DNA of 6,238 nt from Ignavibacteria bacterium (lineage in GTDB: Bacteria > Bacteroidota > Ignavibacteria > Ignavibacteriales > Melioribacteraceae): assembly GCA_027347805.1 (NCBI GenBank), contig DAIEQP010000121.1:1-6238 (forward strand), given 5' to 3'. The notes below the pieces were generated by a model. That model did no database searches and was not told the DNA's origin. It was given only the letters and a program-made list of their open reading frames with translations. This document shows, one piece after another, positions 6,081 through 6,238 of the stretch. The position numbers and the translations under genes are program-made. Each line of letters opens with the position of its first letter. Position 1 is the first letter of the stretch.

Positions 6081-6108
6081 GTAAAGACGCGATATATCGC
6101 GTCTCTAC
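6081..6108. repeat. 28-bp near-perfect palindrome (hairpin repeat)
   Basis: The core at 6086-6103 (GACGCGATATATCGCGTC) is a perfect 18-bp palindrome. It extends to 28 bp with a single mismatched pair, A6084 against C6105. In RNA made from the minus strand that pair becomes a U-G wobble, so the whole hairpin can form. The right arm shares GCGTCTCTACG (6099-6109) with the neighbouring hairpin at 6017-6067, so the two belong to one repeat family. No T-run follows in either direction, so it is not a classical intrinsic terminator. Confidence 0.8.
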
Positions 6109-6115
6109 GTAATAT

Positions 6116-6238
6116 TTAATTATTCGGCACAGCCCAAAACGCTGCGGGATTGTTTGTCATATACGTAACACGTTTTGTATTGGACTCTTTGTTCTCTACC
6201 GTTGCCACAGCCGGTTCTTGTTTGAAATAATCGAGCGG
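6116..6238 (-). CDS. C-terminal 40 residues of an unidentified protein, cut by the window edge
   Basis: Reading the minus strand from the window edge, one frame stays open for 40 codons and ends in TAA at 6116-6118. The peptide is hydrophilic, with a charged stretch followed by a tail rich in Asn, Ala and aromatic residues (ending AAFWAVPNN). I do not recognise it and assign no function. It is given as coding because the frame runs to the edge, its codon use looks ordinary, and its stop sits just before the two hairpin repeats, a typical gene-end arrangement. It points the same way as the methyltransferase operon but is separated from it by 202 bases with repeats and a candidate promoter, so it is probably a separate transcription unit. 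The fragment is short, so chance openness cannot be excluded. Confidence 0.55.
   Translation of the reverse strand, partial: PLDYFKQEPAVATVENKESNTKRVTYMTNNPAAFWAVPNN

Overview
The window looks like a bacterial chromosome segment carrying a compact, AT-rich defence operon between more GC-balanced flanks. The 159-residue protein on the left resembles a conserved hypothetical I associate with Bacteroidota, Ignavibacteria and Chlorobi, and the palindromic repeats at both ends have a form common in such genomes. That assignment is an impression from memory, not a computed one. Every supported gene is on the minus strand.

Layout, right to left in the direction of transcription. The 3' end of an unidentified gene (6116-6238) is followed by two related hairpin repeats (6017-6067 and 6081-6108) and a candidate sigma70-type promoter (-35 at 5997-6002, -10 at 5975-5980). 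Next come four tightly packed genes. They are a C5-cytosine DNA methyltransferase (4861-5913), an ABC-type AAA ATPase with a C-terminal TOPRIM-like nuclease domain (3065-4861), a GHKL ATPase with a C-terminal Ymh-type HEPN domain (1416-3047), and a Vsr-type endonuclease (1007-1423). The junctions are a 1-nt overlap, a 17-nt gap with a strong ribosome binding site, and an 8-nt overlap, which fits one polycistronic unit. After a non-coding stretch comes a separate conserved hypothetical gene (288-767). The left edge (1-287) is dense in small inverted repeats.

How the genes may work together is inference. The methyltransferase would mark self DNA. No ordinary type II restriction enzyme gene is visible, so the effectors would be the Vsr-fold nuclease, the TOPRIM domain and possibly the HEPN ribonuclease. 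The two ATPases would act as sensors or switches. Operons joining GHKL (MutL/MORC-like) ATPases, C5-methyltransferases and Vsr nucleases are an established class of restriction-modification-related system. The notable additions here are the AAA-TOPRIM protein (OLD/Gabija/PARIS-like architecture) and the HEPN domain with an intact R-x4-H motif on the GHKL ATPase. That would combine DNA restriction with an RNA-cleaving, abortive-type output in one four-gene locus.
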